Origin: Lampris incognitus | Lineage: Eukaryota; Chordata; Actinopteri; Lampriformes; Lampridae | Direction of reading: 5' to 3' | Assembly: GCF_029633865.1 (NCBI RefSeq) | Contig: NC_079212.1 | Coordinates: 87,127,427-87,191,426 of the forward strand | Length of the DNA: 64,000 nt | In this document: piece by piece, positions 48,301 through 55,491 of the stretch | Layout: every line of letters begins with the position of its first letter | Position numbering within the stretch: the first letter of the stretch is position 1 | Notes under the pieces: model-generated | What the model saw: only the letters and a program-made list of their open reading frames with translations | Told to the model about the DNA's origin: nothing | The model's database searches: none | Program-made: the position numbers and the translations under genes

Positions 48301-51300
48301 AGTCCTTCTGTTTAGCCAATCGGTACAAGTCCTTTTCTCCTTCCTTAGTGTCTAACCTCTCATACAGCTCACCATACGGCTTTTCTTTTCCCTTGCTTTA
48401 CGCTGCGTCTCCTTGTACTCCTGTCTACTCTCTTCATCTCTCTGACTATCCCACTTCTTCTTTGCCAACCTTTCTCTGTATACTTAGCTGTACTTCCTCG
48501 TTCCACCACCAGGTCTCCTTGTCTTCCTTCCTGTCCTGATGACACACCAAGTACCTTTCTAGCTGTCTCCCTCACTATTTATTATTTCAATCCTCACTAC
48601 CTATTATTTCAATCCGCATACTGATTTGGCAAAATGCTACGTTGGATGCCTTTTCCGACACAACCGCTAACCCTATGGACGGGGGCACAGGTAAAGTGCT
48701 GGACGCCATCCCAGTATTCATGGACTTGCGCCCATGCCTGTCGCCACATGGGTATATTCACTTCATGTCTGATGTAATGTGAAAACTTAAAGTACAATGT
48801 TACTCTTACATAGAGTAGTTCTAAAAGTGACCCACAAAAATCTGTTAAAACAATACACTTAATTCGCTTTTGCTTTAAAACCCGAGGACTAGTAATTTTT
48901 GGCTGTACGTAGCTAAATGAGAATGGAAATGGGCATCTCTGGTGCTTGTTGATAGTGGCAAATGTTTATTACTCAATTACTTGAAATGTCTATTACTTAC
49001 CAATTCTGAAATGAATGTAGTTGAGTTTTGGCTCCGATTCCAGTAGTGAATGGTAAATATTCACATACAAAATAAAAACCAAGCATATAAAAATGTGACC
49101 ATAATGTCCCGACAAAGATTCAGCAAGCCTACCTCTTGGATGTTTTTCTCCAAATTGCAGACGTAGAGCCAAAGTAAAGAGTAGGCCTTGTCATCTTTCA
49201 ACCGCTCAGCATTCTCTGCAGTCTCTGGCTCCTCTTCCAGTAGCTGCAACGCTTGACGGGTGAAGTCAACTGCCATGCTGATTGGTTATGAACGCAGATA
49301 CAGAACACAAGAGACAGTAGGCTGTTAGCCACAACAGCTGATAAAGTGTGTGCTGGGCAAATAAAATGGCACAAGAGTTGATGTCCAAGCAGTGATCCAA
49401 GTTAAAGCTCCTACCAATCAGTCTGTTTGCTGAAATCCTGGAAACACACGACTTGGGCCATTTCACACAGGTAGACAGCTCGCAGGTGTGTGTGGGTGCT
49501 CTCCTCATGGCAGATATCCAGCAGCTGGCAGAGGGTGCTATAACGCTCCTGGGTGGTGTCCCCTGCAACCTCCTTGTAGGCATACAGTTCTTCCTCCAAA
49601 AGGCAAAGCATTATTCTCTTGTCAGGAACATCAGGACCAAATCCATCTCGCAATGTCCTGGTGATGGGACCAGGATAGGACATTTAACAACCAGATAAGC
49701 ATTTCTGTTACATTATGCCACACTCATCCTTTGAAACGCATTACATTCTGACATCAGTGTAATTTAAAGTGGTGCACTTCTACCTGAGCCGGATGTCCTT
49801 TTCACCAACGAGGGCTGCATCAGCCTTCGTTTTCACCCACAAAGAGACAGGTTCAGCCATGTGAGATGTAATCTTCTCTCCCAAAGCCTTCAGCCACAGG
49901 ATGACCCAGTCAAGAGCTCGCTCCATTTGCCCACCCCGGCGAGAACTCTGCACTGCCAGCATGAAGGGATGGTTGAACTAAAAGGATGAAGGCACAAGCA
50001 TTAGAATTACAACCAGTTAAATTAATGATATCTTTTGGAAAAAAAAAAAAGTTACGGCGCTCACCCTATCCATAGAGACAGAAGTAGGGCAGTTCTTGCA
50101 TAGCTCCCGACAGACGATCTCAGTTAGTGTGAAGGCTTGGTCATAAAGTTTCCGGTTGTACAACCAACACGCCAAGTTGTTCACAGCAGTCACTAAGGAG
50201 GACATGTTAAAAATGAAAAAAGCTACCATAATGTGTCTTTTAAAATTCAAATCAAAACAATGACCTGGGGTTACTGTACATTCAGGGAGCATTTAAGAAA
50301 GACATGAAGTTATCAGATATTCAAGTAAATAAATTTGCATACAAAGCCAGCCATATGTTGGGGAGAGCTAGCATCCAGATACCTGCTTTGACAAAAATAT
50401 TATCGCTGGACAACTTGTGTAATTCAGTCATCATCAGTCCAGCAGTGGCCTGGCAGTACAACAGCACTCTATCCAGTGTTTCTCCATCCTCCAGCTATGA
50501 GAGGCAAACCACATTAGCACCTACTTCACCATGACCTAAATACAGGTCCACGTATTTTTGGGAGAGCTGTGGCAACATGCTTAACTTTGTCTTCATCTCA
50601 TCCACTTCATTATGAAATAACTGATAATAATAATAATAATTCTGTTGAGTTTCTTGTTCCCTTACCTGTGAGGCCAGCATGCTCTCATAAGTGAACACAA
50701 AGCGCTGGTACATCTTGAAGCACAGGGACTGTTGGAGTCTACTGACCTCAGTTTGCGACGCCAAATTCTGTCAAGTATTAACACACTATGGATGCATTTA
50801 AACAACAAGGCAAAACACAAAACATGTGCATGTAGAAGCTACTATATTTCAAAGAAAAAAAGTGTCGAAATGTGGTGCCATATGTCAGTCATACAGCCAA
50901 TGATATTGAAAAACCTCTTTTTTGCCATAATCAAAGTAATTTGGACATATTCTCCAAAGCAAATAATCTGATCAACATATACACTCATATTCATACATGA
51001 CGCCATCCATGAGACTATACCTTACTTTGCAATGAGATTGAGCTGTGTTTTTTTCCAGGTTAAAGAGGACACTAACCTTCTTCAACCTTTTTACGATTTG
51101 CTCTTGGTGCTCTACAAAAGAAAACCAAGCCGGGAGCACAATGTCACTTGACCCCTTCTTCCGTCCATCTTCCACAGCCCACATCATTAAACTGCACCCC
51201 TCCAGGACTACATGGGCTAGACGCTCCTCCGGGTCAGTCGGAAGAGACCTCAGGGCCCTGTCGCACTCTCTAAAAACCTGACCAGTCTTCTCTCCCATGC

Positions 51301-52766
51301 ACATGGAACGGTGGATTTTTACTGCCAACCTGCCCAACACCAGAGCTGCACTGTGACAGTCACCACCACGTTTGAGATTGCTCTCCATGTCGTCCATCAA
51401 ACTGAAAGTCAGATCCCAGTACTGGGCTTTGCAAAGCAGCTTAACTGTAATCAGCACCACCTCAAAAAGCGTAAATAAACAAGACTGCCTGCTTCCTTGG
51501 CCAAATTGTCCATCACTCCAACAGGAGCGGAGGAGAGCACTGGCTTCCTGGAGGAGAAAGGAAGCATCCTCCTGGGTCAATGTTCGGCAGCCCTTCTCAA
51601 ACTCAATCAAGGCATCTTCTGTGTACGTGGGGACTTTGGAGCAGGGATACATGGTACTATCCCTGTCCAACAAGAGGAAACGTAGAGCAAGCATCCGGCC
51701 TTGAAGCTTGTCCTTGGGGTTAGGGGTTGCTCCTTTGGCAGCAGATAGTCCATTCCAGAATAGTGCAAAGCAGTTTTGCACAATAACACAGTAGTCCTTG
51801 ATCTAAAAACATATGACACAATGTTACTGTTGGCACCACAGAACTGACTGCATTGTAAAATGCTGGTTATCAATATGTTCTCTTCTATACATACCTGTTG
51901 TGGTGGTGTAAGCCTGCTGTAAAGCAAACATCCTAAGCGATGACAGATACTAGGAACTCGCAGAGATTTTAATTTCTTGACGATGTGGAAGATGATCTTC
52001 TCCATGTACAGAGGACTGGTTTTATTAGCATACTCCCCGGAGATGTTGTAGCCATGCAGGGCAAGCTCTACGAGCTTAACCAACTGACTTATATGTTCAA
52101 AATCAAGGGGTTCAACTCCTAATTGGTGGTTGCAGGCCCTGATAACTCTGTCGCATATTACATGCCCATGAAGCCTGGACCCACTCGTCATATAATTCTG
52201 TTATAAAGGAAACCAAATTAGTTTAGAGACATTTCAAGTAGATCGTTTCAGACACATCATATGTGCTTTGTAACTGCAATACTAAAAGCTCTACCTAATG
52301 GTGTTTCAGAATCAGTTTGTGTGTAGGCCTACACATACAAGGTATTTGACACCAGTTCCTCCATTGCGCTCCGCGTACTTACACAGAAAAAGTACCAGAC
52401 AGCGCAGAACCAAGGCTGCCTTCTGTGGCACAATCTTGGTGTATTATCAGAATCACAATCGTGTTTATTGCCAATGTAGGTTTGCATACACACGGAATTT
52501 GACTCCGGTTCCGTGGCTGTCAGATAACAGCGTACGTTACAGGCTTAAAAGGGTAACCAATTCAACATAGCATGCATGAGACACAGAATAAGACAAGGAT
52601 AAGTAATAAACAACCAGTGCTTTTCTCCATCCATCCATTATCCGAACCGCGTATCCTGCTCTCAGGGATGCTGGAGCCTATCCCAGCAGTCATTGGGCGG
52701 CAGGCGGGGAGACACCCTGGACAGGCCGCCAGACCATCACAGGGCCGAGAGAGAGAGAGAGAGAGA

Positions 52767-52815
<49 letters not shown>

Positions 52816-54181
52816 TCATACCTAGGGACAATTTAGTACAGCCAATTTTCCCAACCTACATGTCTTTGGACTATGGGAGGAAACCGGAGCACCCGGAGGA
52901 AACCCACGCAGACACGGGGAGAACATGCAAACTCCACACAGAGGACGACCCAGGGCGACCCCCAAGGTTGGACTACCCCGGGGCTCGAACCCGGGACCTT
53001 CTTGCTGTGGGGCGACTGCGCTAACCACTGCGCCACCGTGCCACTCCAGTGCTTTTTCGTATTCTAGTGCAGTGGTTCTCAACCTTTTTGGGGTCCTGGA
53101 CCCCCCTGCGTATTTTTGATCTACCCTGAGGACCCCTCCACCTGATCTTGGGGGAGGGGGGTTGCAATTTGATAGAAACAGTAGAAACTGCATTTTAAAT
53201 TGCATTATAGCATTTATTCACTCTTTGGGGCAAAAATAAGAGCTTTCAGTTGTAACTTAGATATATGTAACAAAACAGAATTCTTATGCAGTAACTTTAA
53301 GATATATATGTAACAAAACAGAATATGTATTCAGTAACTTTCAGATATATGTAACAACAGAATTTTTATGCAGTAACTTTTAACAATGCAAACGGGAGCG
53401 AGATCTCTTATTAAAATACAATAAATTACACTTGTGAAACAGATGTAATTAGAGAAAAAAGTCCTGTTACCCTTTATAGTTTAGGTAGATAAAGGTCTCA
53501 GTCACATTTGAGTAAAATAATCCTATTTCTATAAATGTCATAGGATCTTTTTTTAAACATATTTTATTTTCACGGACCCCTTGCAATTACACCACGGACG
53601 ACTAGGGGTCCGCGGACCCCCGGTTGAGAAACACTGCTCTAGTGCACGCTAAATAAATCCAGGCCAGACAATCACAGAAGGTTGCATCGTTTCATCCCCC
53701 CAGTCACGCTGGTTTGAACGGGGAGTTTAACGGTTCCGTTTTCCGTAACTGGAAAGTACCGGCGTTTCGGTAACGGTCACCCCTTTTCTGGTACCGCCTC
53801 TGTCGAGGTTCCGGAAACACTGGAGCGGGCACCAGAATCAGCACAGACCAGCTACACCGCGGGGGGCGCTGTTACGGTAATGGAAAACGACACCGTGAGT
53901 CGAGCCGGCACCACGTAGCGGAAAACGGGGCATTGAATGGGCGAGGGAACGGTTCCGTCTCGGTAACCGCCGTGTCCGGGTGAACCCATTCCACTTCGGA
54001 ACCGGCTCGTAACGTAAACCTGGCAGCGTCGCACGTACACGCGACTCGAGCGCGAAACCGGCTGGCGACAGAGACGCTCGCCTGACAACATTATGCTCAC
54101 CCCCAGCTCCTCCAGGAGAAGACCGGTTCCTTCGGGAGAGGCTATCCGCTCGACGTACTCGTCCACCTTCAAATATCTCAT
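18336..54181 (-). CDS. espl1: Separase (separin), complete, 32 coding exons
   Basis: Separase is the CD-clan cysteine protease that cuts the cohesin kleisin at anaphase. Exons: 54101-54181, 51895-52197, 51077-51802, 50666-50767, 50525-50620, 50383-50494, 50065-50192, 49784-49977, 49415-49657, 49133-49277, 46176-46335, 45815-45954, 44830-44964, 44630-44731, 43770-43941, 43309-43437, 43033-43192, 42492-42601, 36621-37786, 36093-36483, 35814-35906, 34849-35062, 34284-34486, 33779-33906, 33414-33536, 33133-33282, 32780-32947, 32514-32618, 32297-32412, 32070-32153, 24420-24584, 18336-18537. Phases close throughout; the sum is 6546 nt, about 2181 aa (human about 2120). Exon 3 may instead end at 51026, also in phase. 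The N-terminal two thirds is helical repeat. The C-terminal protease has [27 protein letters not shown] (His2064), FGCSSAAL (Cys2090) and [11 protein letters not shown]. The start MRYLK lines up with human MRSFK, although an in-frame ATG lies 41 codons upstream. Introns hold most of the window's transposons. Confidence 0.97.
19150..20165 (-). mobile_element. RTE-type LINE, 5'-truncated, espl1 intron 31
   Basis: The minus strand carries reverse transcriptase sequence with [32 protein letters not shown] and [13 protein letters not shown]-like blocks, then the RTE C-terminal region ending in [20 protein letters not shown]. The catalytic box reads FVDD instead of FADD, so this copy carries a substitution next to the active-site aspartates. 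The 3' end is the short GCTGAAAGTAATAGTAG tail, expanded to a (TAG)n microsatellite at about 19158-19205. Confidence 0.88.
21786..23396. repeat. 36-bp minisatellite, about 45 units
   Basis: The unit is GGGTGGGGATACCTGCAGTC followed by ACTGTATTGTTTATAA. Variants include CTCGAG for CTGCAG, TGTTGATAAG for TGTTTATAAG, and 1-bp shorter GGGTGGGGTACC units at about 22446 and 22841. The variant order is repeated: the CTCGAG/TGTTGATAAG/ACTTGCAG run near 22026-22110 recurs near 22960-23040, an offset of about 934 bp. A single unit occurs in the other Penelope-like copy near 31789-31822, so the array is an expansion of an element-internal unit. As 36 is a multiple of 3, long open frames appear on both strands without being genes. 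Confidence 0.95.
23423..24140. mobile_element. MITE with 46-bp inverted termini, TTG duplication
   Basis: The ends are inverted repeats starting TGCCCCTTTTCCACTGCATG, with about 46 bp matching save a few transitions. The interior is AT-rich without coding capacity. The Penelope-like 3' end is interrupted here: removing the element and one copy of TTG restores its sequence, so the target duplication is 3 bp. A 3-bp duplication fits PIF/Harbinger; that assignment is inference. Confidence 0.8.
24420..24584 (-). other. espl1: espl1 exon 31, separase catalytic dyad exon
   Basis: This 165-bp exon encodes both catalytic residues. The His codon is at 24572-24574 within GHGAGARF, and the Cys codon is at 24494-24496 within FGCSSAAL. 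They are 26 residues apart, the same spacing as human H2003 and C2029. The exon is isolated between introns of about 7.5 kb (upstream) and 5.9 kb (downstream), both filled with transposons. Confidence 0.96.
24785..25069 (+). mobile_element. 5' LTR of copia-like retroelement
   Basis: The segment begins TGTAACTAG, ends GTAGTCAACA (TG...CA) and has an AATAAA at 25007-25012. It is followed directly by TTGGTAGCAGTCGATGG, which looks like the TGGTANCAG primer-binding site of copia-type elements (internal part of initiator tRNA-Met). No matching 3' LTR occurs in the window. Confidence 0.7.
25097..26356 (+). CDS. Copia-like Gag-protease ORF, 419 aa, truncated
   Basis: The first about 200 residues resemble a copia-type Gag ([17 protein letters not shown], then helical sequence to RRIFGGKI). 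A CCHC zinc knuckle follows: [14 protein letters not shown], about C240, C243, H248, C253. Next is a retropepsin-like active site, [15 protein letters not shown], with the catalytic Asp at about 299. The frame is unbroken from 25097 but ends right after the protease domain. Integrase, reverse transcriptase and RNase H, expected next in a copia polyprotein, are absent. The stop codon lies inside a 20-bp palindrome that marks the junction with an unrelated ORF. Codons and residues look little decayed. Copia assignment is from Gag/knuckle/protease style and the primer-binding site; no polymerase is present to confirm it. Confidence 0.78.
   Translation: MASASYKVPPKFDESRPYESWKNEVAVWKLVTELDKKKQALAVVLGLEGRARDIAMEIPAADLNTDGGMDVLIAKLDGMFLKEERDRAYDAYSYFDCIKKDSSVSMADYVIDFEQRYNRMKKYDMTLPDAVLAFKLLDTACLDERSRQMALTACTDLTFAAMKSALRRIFGGKIQVDATNGIQVKDEVFYTEQRSRGRFKRTSNVVQQAGQESQTTQVGQQKPPLQGTNPLDRFGRRSKCAVCQSTFHWAKDCPHKNSEQVKLTEEPAKVEDTLLTKASLSESASEIFLTESLGTAIIDTACTRTVCGEKWLENFVADLSQSQVNQIAQSEIPSSRPFRFGDGNIVHSSKILKLPAKIGHTKCQVETEVVKTDIPLLLSKTSLKRAGTILDMENDSAVMFNQNIPLELTSSGHYCIDVH
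26349..26391. repeat. Perfect 20-bp palindrome at element junction
   Basis: TGTGCACTGACACTTTTCAG, three bases (ACC), then its exact complement. The left arm contains the stop codon of the Gag-protease ORF; the right arm is the opening of the next coding segment. The arms would form a near-perfect hairpin. Confidence 0.95.
26373..28301 (+). CDS. Unknown long ORF, first part (about 640 codons)
   Basis: The frame is open from the palindrome; an ATG at 26346 lies in the left arm, so the true start is unclear and the coding region is probably 5'-truncated. I do not recognise a named family. Visible features are an N-terminal region with [18 protein letters not shown], a proline-rich lysine-containing linker ([14 protein letters not shown], about 26967-27015), and a globular region with [34 protein letters not shown] and [18 protein letters not shown]. 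The last of these is a block I associate with uncharacterised proteins repeated in fish and cnidarian genomes. It has no introns, in contrast to the host gene around it. It ends by a frameshift near 28240-28250; the conserved-looking frame continues in the next entry. Probably the ORF of a mobile element or a retrocopied multicopy gene. Confidence 0.6.
   Translation, partial: KSVSAQDVIAKAAIKLRADIKSQDVPQTWPPEVKPEAECPTIPESLIIFLYSLLTGSNDPDHASQRVQCLLQSFGHDIVYAVTCGNTKPSKHIVLPFSVKSLTGNVELINVLNQLGHSVSYSQMEEINTALCLQKLSSSGSGIALPANIHPGIFTTLAWDNIDRLEETVSGEGTSHRVNGIAVQAKPVNPLPVQPMPTVPKTKKRSIDGPPPMLPTYNAGQRVGPPQSKKSDANTAANTKLAREKNLLWVLARMSQQEEQSVSSWTGFNILTRGEMTVIPDNIGYLPTINAPATQMSTVNEVLNQSLSIMQCLGLRKIVCVFDQALYAKAVEITWKPHDKFHDIIVRLGVFHTICTLLAIIGKRFQDAGLKDLCIESGMIAEGSIAGVMDGRKYNRAVRLHKLLYEALMRLTLNGFLSWLEETHRNDMVHLNETLKTIDSLGKEVSQHALKEVLENSSCTRIMDLFEVYREFLRGGNGSLSNFWMSYLDMVEILLGLIRASREGDWMLHLASIRAMIPWCFAYDRMNYARYLPYYYAQMSELPITHPDVYTEFMEGGFSVQLGSTNPFGRIPVDQAIEETVNKDTQTAGGTKGFSLKPGAVTKYYLTAEYRSMYLRQLRDLTGQGRCKWSHPDLQESKDQER
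28248..30105 (+). CDS. Unknown ORF, second part: FEN/XPG-like nuclease motifs and CXC-type tail
   Basis: Continues the previous ORF in another frame (about 620 codons; first ATG at 28330). The middle part carries acidic motifs in FEN1/XPG order: [18 protein letters not shown] (28930s), [13 protein letters not shown] (about 29235-29275), [13 protein letters not shown] (about 29305-29343) and [20 protein letters not shown] (about 29479-29540). They resemble FEN1's VFDG, EAEA, EDMDxL and the GSDYxxxIxGIGxKxA helix-hairpin-helix. The C-terminus is cysteine-rich ([20 protein letters not shown], about 29932-29991), like a tesmin/TSO1 CXC repeat. This suggests a metal-dependent structure-specific nuclease with a DNA-binding tail, which is inference from motifs. 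All four acidic clusters are present and the frame is unbroken. No function should be taken as established. Confidence 0.6.
30110..30980. other. Flank of the unknown ORF, no recognisable element
   Basis: AT-rich sequence after the stop codon of the nuclease-like ORF. I found no second LTR, no poly(A) tail and no inverted repeat that would mark the 3' end of the insertion. It ends at the second Penelope-like copy. Confidence 0.5.
30985..31765 (-). mobile_element. Penelope-like element, reverse transcriptase fragment
   Basis: Minus-strand frames give [56 protein letters not shown] and [20 protein letters not shown], then [19 protein letters not shown]. This is the RT core of the same family as the copy at 20303-24215. 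The GIY-YIG part is missing. A one-base change joins or breaks frames near 31480. Confidence 0.88.
31775..31925 (+). mobile_element. Penelope-like 3' end, inverted relative to neighbouring RT
   Basis: It contains one 36-bp-type unit (CTGTATTGTTTATAAG...GGGTGGGGATACCTGCAG), then GACTGAAGAGGTCACTTAG and GATGAACTGATTCAACCTTC, the 3' end of the element on the plus strand. It abuts the minus-strand RT fragment, so the two halves are inverted. Confidence 0.82.
34554..34754. mobile_element. 201-bp hAT-type MITE with perfect 8-bp duplication
   Basis: The termini are CAAGGCTCAGCGTTT and its exact complement. GTGATACT is duplicated at 34546-34553 and 34755-34762. It has no coding capacity and lies in espl1 intron 22. 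Confidence 0.9.
35463..35768 (+). mobile_element. SINE family A copy (espl1 intron 21)
   Basis: Forward copy with head GTGGTTAGCATGGTCGCC and a tail ending ATAATGGATGG. The tract corresponding to the GACGACCCCCAAGG block is shortened. Confidence 0.88.
35884..36195 (-). other. espl1: espl1 autocleavage region, three ExxR sites
   Basis: Three separase-type ExxR sites lie in order: EKMR (36184-36195, about residues 1565-1568), ERLR (36130-36141, about 1583-1586) and EVLR (35884-35895, about 1603-1606). They align with the three human autocleavage sites EIMR, EILR and ELLR; flanking matches such as MRTI and LR followed by acidic residues support this. The third site is in the next exon. Cleavage itself is inferred from homology. 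Confidence 0.8.
37830..38605 (+). repeat. Possible L2-type retroelement 3' region
   Basis: The right end reads CTTGAGTGTTAGAAAAGCGC then TATATAAGATGGATT followed by (ATT)n at 38588-38602, the typical tail of L2-type LINEs and their SINEs. The upstream GC-richer segment (38040-38380) may be its body, but no protein frame could be identified. Confidence 0.4.
38606..39240. other. espl1 intron 18 stretch, nothing recognised
   Basis: I see no coding frame, known repeat or structure here. Confidence 0.45.
39246..39508. repeat. Inverted pair of tRNA-like repeat units
   Basis: The left arm (39246-39353) and right arm (about 39400-39508) are complementary over about 108 bp at roughly 90 percent. Each arm contains a tRNA-like piece (GGTTAGCGATGTCGCC, then CGGATCGAATCCC). 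The spacer is about 45 bp. A further partial unit follows at about 39590-39635. Confidence 0.85.
39640..41760 (+). pseudogene. BED-finger hAT transposase remnant
   Basis: The left end starts AGGGATGTCCCAGTCCGATC, a hAT-like terminus. The plus strand then encodes a BED-type zinc finger ([18 protein letters not shown], then [11 protein letters not shown]), a lysine-rich linker over a poly-A run, [20 protein letters not shown] of the catalytic domain, and, after an inserted SINE-A (40967-41311), [20 protein letters not shown]. Frameshifts, a duplicated [15 protein letters not shown] segment and stops disable it. A 58-bp tandem duplication of the finger start lies at about 39990-40108. The right terminus was not found. 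Confidence 0.78.
40967..41311 (-). mobile_element. SINE family A copy inside hAT remnant
   Basis: Reverse copy from ATCCATCCATTATCCAAACC to the head complement CTAACCACTGCGCCGCC. It splits the hAT transposase remnant, so it arrived later. Confidence 0.9.
42059..42190 (+). repeat. RTE LINE 3'-end fragment
   Basis: Plus-strand sequence encoding the [18 protein letters not shown] end of the RTE ORF, then GACCCCTAACAGGTGCAGCTGAAG and a short TAG-rich tail. This is a heavily 5'-truncated insertion. Confidence 0.82.
44099..44549 (+). mobile_element. SINE family B copy (espl1 intron 14)
   Basis: Forward copy from GGGCGTCCGGGTAGTGTGGC to an A-rich tail (GGGAGAAAAAAAAAG). The central poly-G run is extended. 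The head reads GTTTGAATCCCC at the B-box position. Confidence 0.92.
45306..45658 (-). mobile_element. SINE family A copy (espl1 intron 12)
   Basis: Near-consensus reverse copy from (CATC)n ATTATCCAAACCGC to CGCTAACCACTGCGCCACTG. The complement carries the A box TGGCGCAGTGG and B box GGTTCGAGCCC. Confidence 0.93.
46521..48754. mobile_element. Repeat with 19-bp target duplication, interrupted by RTE LINE
   Basis: TATTCACTTCATGTCTGAT occurs exactly at 46502-46520 and 48755-48773, so everything between arrived as an insertion. The outer element is the sum of 46521-46677 (with GGGGTCACCACAGCGGATTT) and 48623-48754 (with TTGGCAAAATGCTACG and a GGCACAGGTAAAGTGCTGG block); its family is not known to me. 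The inner 46691-48609 is the LINE. It lies in espl1 intron 10. Confidence 0.82.
46691..48609 (-). mobile_element. RTE-type LINE, 5'-truncated, nested
   Basis: Minus-strand frames run from [20 protein letters not shown] through [50 protein letters not shown] (intact FADD box) and [14 protein letters not shown] to [16 protein letters not shown], with a GCTGAAAGTAGTAGTAGTAG tail. It is flanked by CAATCYGCATACT at 46678-46690 and 48610-48622 (one mismatch), its own target duplication. Several frameshifts and stops, for example near 47770-47880, disable it. The endonuclease domain is missing. Confidence 0.9.
48775..49130. other. espl1 intron 10 remainder
   Basis: Between the nested insertion and exon 10 I see nothing recognisable. 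Confidence 0.45.
52296..52560 (+). repeat. Dispersed repeat, two related segments
   Basis: The motif GGCCTACACATACAAGG...TTTGACACCAG (52327-52355) recurs as GGTTTGCATACACACGG...TTTGACTCCGG (52480-52510), preceded by TTTATTGCCAATGTAG. This resembles a common fish dispersed repeat present here as two partial copies. Confidence 0.5.
52627..53046 (-). mobile_element. SINE family A copy with internal (GA)n(CA)n expansion
   Basis: Reverse copy in espl1 intron 1. The short CACACA spot of the consensus is expanded into (GA)n and (CA)n at about 52747-52813. The head complement ends CGCTAACCACTGCGCCACCG. Confidence 0.92.
53070..53636. mobile_element. hAT-type MITE, copy 1
   Basis: 567 bp with inverted termini CAGTGGTTCTCAACC and its near-complement (GGTTGAGAAACACTG). 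Flanks TTCTAGTG and CTCTAGTG match at 7 of 8 positions. Short internal repeats of about 48 bp (GATATATGTAACAAAACAGA) occur three times. A longer inverted copy lies at 56936-57527. Confidence 0.9.
53720..53935. repeat. Fragment related to the 23423-24140 MITE
   Basis: It shares TGGTACCGCCTCTGTCGAGG and the terminal GGAAAACGGGGCA with the MITE in espl1 intron 31, but is far more GC-rich and shorter. It lies just inside espl1 intron 1 next to exon 1. Confidence 0.65.
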
Positions 54182-54420
54182 TTTCGGAAGTTGCGAGAGA
54201 AACGAACCCACGAACGGGCAACTTGAAGAAAGGCCGACCCGGGCGCCTGGCGTCGCTCGCCTGCACTTTAAACTTAACGCCCGAGCGCGCTCCCCGAGCC
54301 TCAACCACCGTCACCCACACTGCGCGCGCGGAGTTTTTGAAAGAGCATTAATAACCAATCAGATTGCACAGCCTTGTGCTTCCGGGTCCTGGGTAATGTA
54401 GTTTATATTACCCGGCCAGA
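54182..54420 (-). promoter_or_regulatory. espl1: espl1 promoter with CCAAT and CHR-like motifs
   Basis: CpG-rich sequence upstream of the separase start codon. A CCAAT box (54355-54359, within AACCAATCAG) and TTTGAA (54336-54341), which matches the cell-cycle homology region (CHR), lie about 155-180 bp upstream of the ATG. CCAAT plus CHR is the usual arrangement in G2/M genes controlled by NF-Y and MuvB. The motifs are seen; regulation is inferred. Confidence 0.5.
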
Positions 54421-54600
54421 ACAACGCATGTTATTCCCCCCCCCCATCCGTTAACAGAAATGAGATTACGTTTGGAATTATAATGGAGGACTAGAAGAAG
54501 CCCGCTACAATGTAGCGGTTTAGTTATCCACCCGTCTAAATCTCCCTCCTCTTCACCCTGCCAGCTAACCGCCCCCCCCACTCCAACTCCCTCCCCCAAA

Positions 54601-55040
54601 TGCTCAGAATCATCTGAAATGTCGAGAAAAGTGGTTTTTAGCCATTTTCAGAAAATGCATACTTTGCATAATTATGCATAATTATTATAATTATTTTAAT
54701 TTCCTGCTATTTTTCTGGTCCTCTCTGGAACAATACCTACCACCTCCAAAAAAAAAAATTAGGATAAGTGCATTTCTGTCCCAGAAATTTTTTTTATATA
54801 GGTGAAAAAAAAATCAAAGATGCTCAGAACCACCTGAAATGCCGAGAAAAGTGGTTTTTTTTAGCCATTTTTAGAAAAATGCATATTTTCCATATTTATG
54901 TATAATTATGCATAATTTTAATTTTCTGGGATTTTCCCCTTACTCTCTGAGACAATACCTACCACCTCCAAAAAAGAATTAGGATCATAAGTGCTTTAGT
55001 TTTCGGTCCCGCTATCTACACTAACTAACACACACACTAA
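54601..55040. repeat. 220-bp tandem duplication, AT-rich
   Basis: Two units starting TGCTCAGAA at 54601 and 54821 share GAGAAAAGTGGTTTTTAGCC, ATAATTATGCATAATT and CAATACCTACCACCTCCAAA. Divergence between them is moderate. Confidence 0.85.
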
Positions 55041-55435
55041 CACCACACACACACACACATTACAGAAATATGGGAGTTGATACTGAAATTGAACTTTTGT
55101 TAAATACTTTATTTTAGGTAAACGTTTTATTCATAAATGCAAATGCATTAAGACACAACCCTTATTAGTGGTCTTTACGAGAGAACTAAAACTGTGAAAT
55201 TATGCTGCTGCAAACTAATTTCCCTGTAAGAGACAATAAAGACACGTTGACCTGACTTTGTATTGCAAATCACTGAAATTTATGGAACAGAAAATCGCAA
55301 AGAAATTAATAATGAATATTCTTAATGCCTTACACTTATTAGAAGAGACCCCCTTGGCCTATTTTTTGTTTATTGTGTTTACTTCTTATTTTGCTTAAAT
55401 CGTAATTGTGTTTGCACTGTGTGCTCAGTTCTCCA

Positions 55436-55491
55436 CGATGTATCTACTACTGCTACTTTCGGCTGCTCCCGTTAGGGGTCGCCACAGCATC
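55436..55491 (-). repeat. RTE LINE 3'-tail fragment
   Basis: TACTACTGCTACTTTCGGCT, then CCCGTTAGGGGTCGCCACAGC, is the complement of the RTE 3' end seen at 19150 and 46691. Confidence 0.75.

Noticed and set aside
53838-54320. N-terminal extension of separase from the ATG at 54302-54304
   Set aside because: In frame, but the extra 41 residues are GC-driven low-complexity sequence and human separase aligns from MRYLK; kept only as a note.
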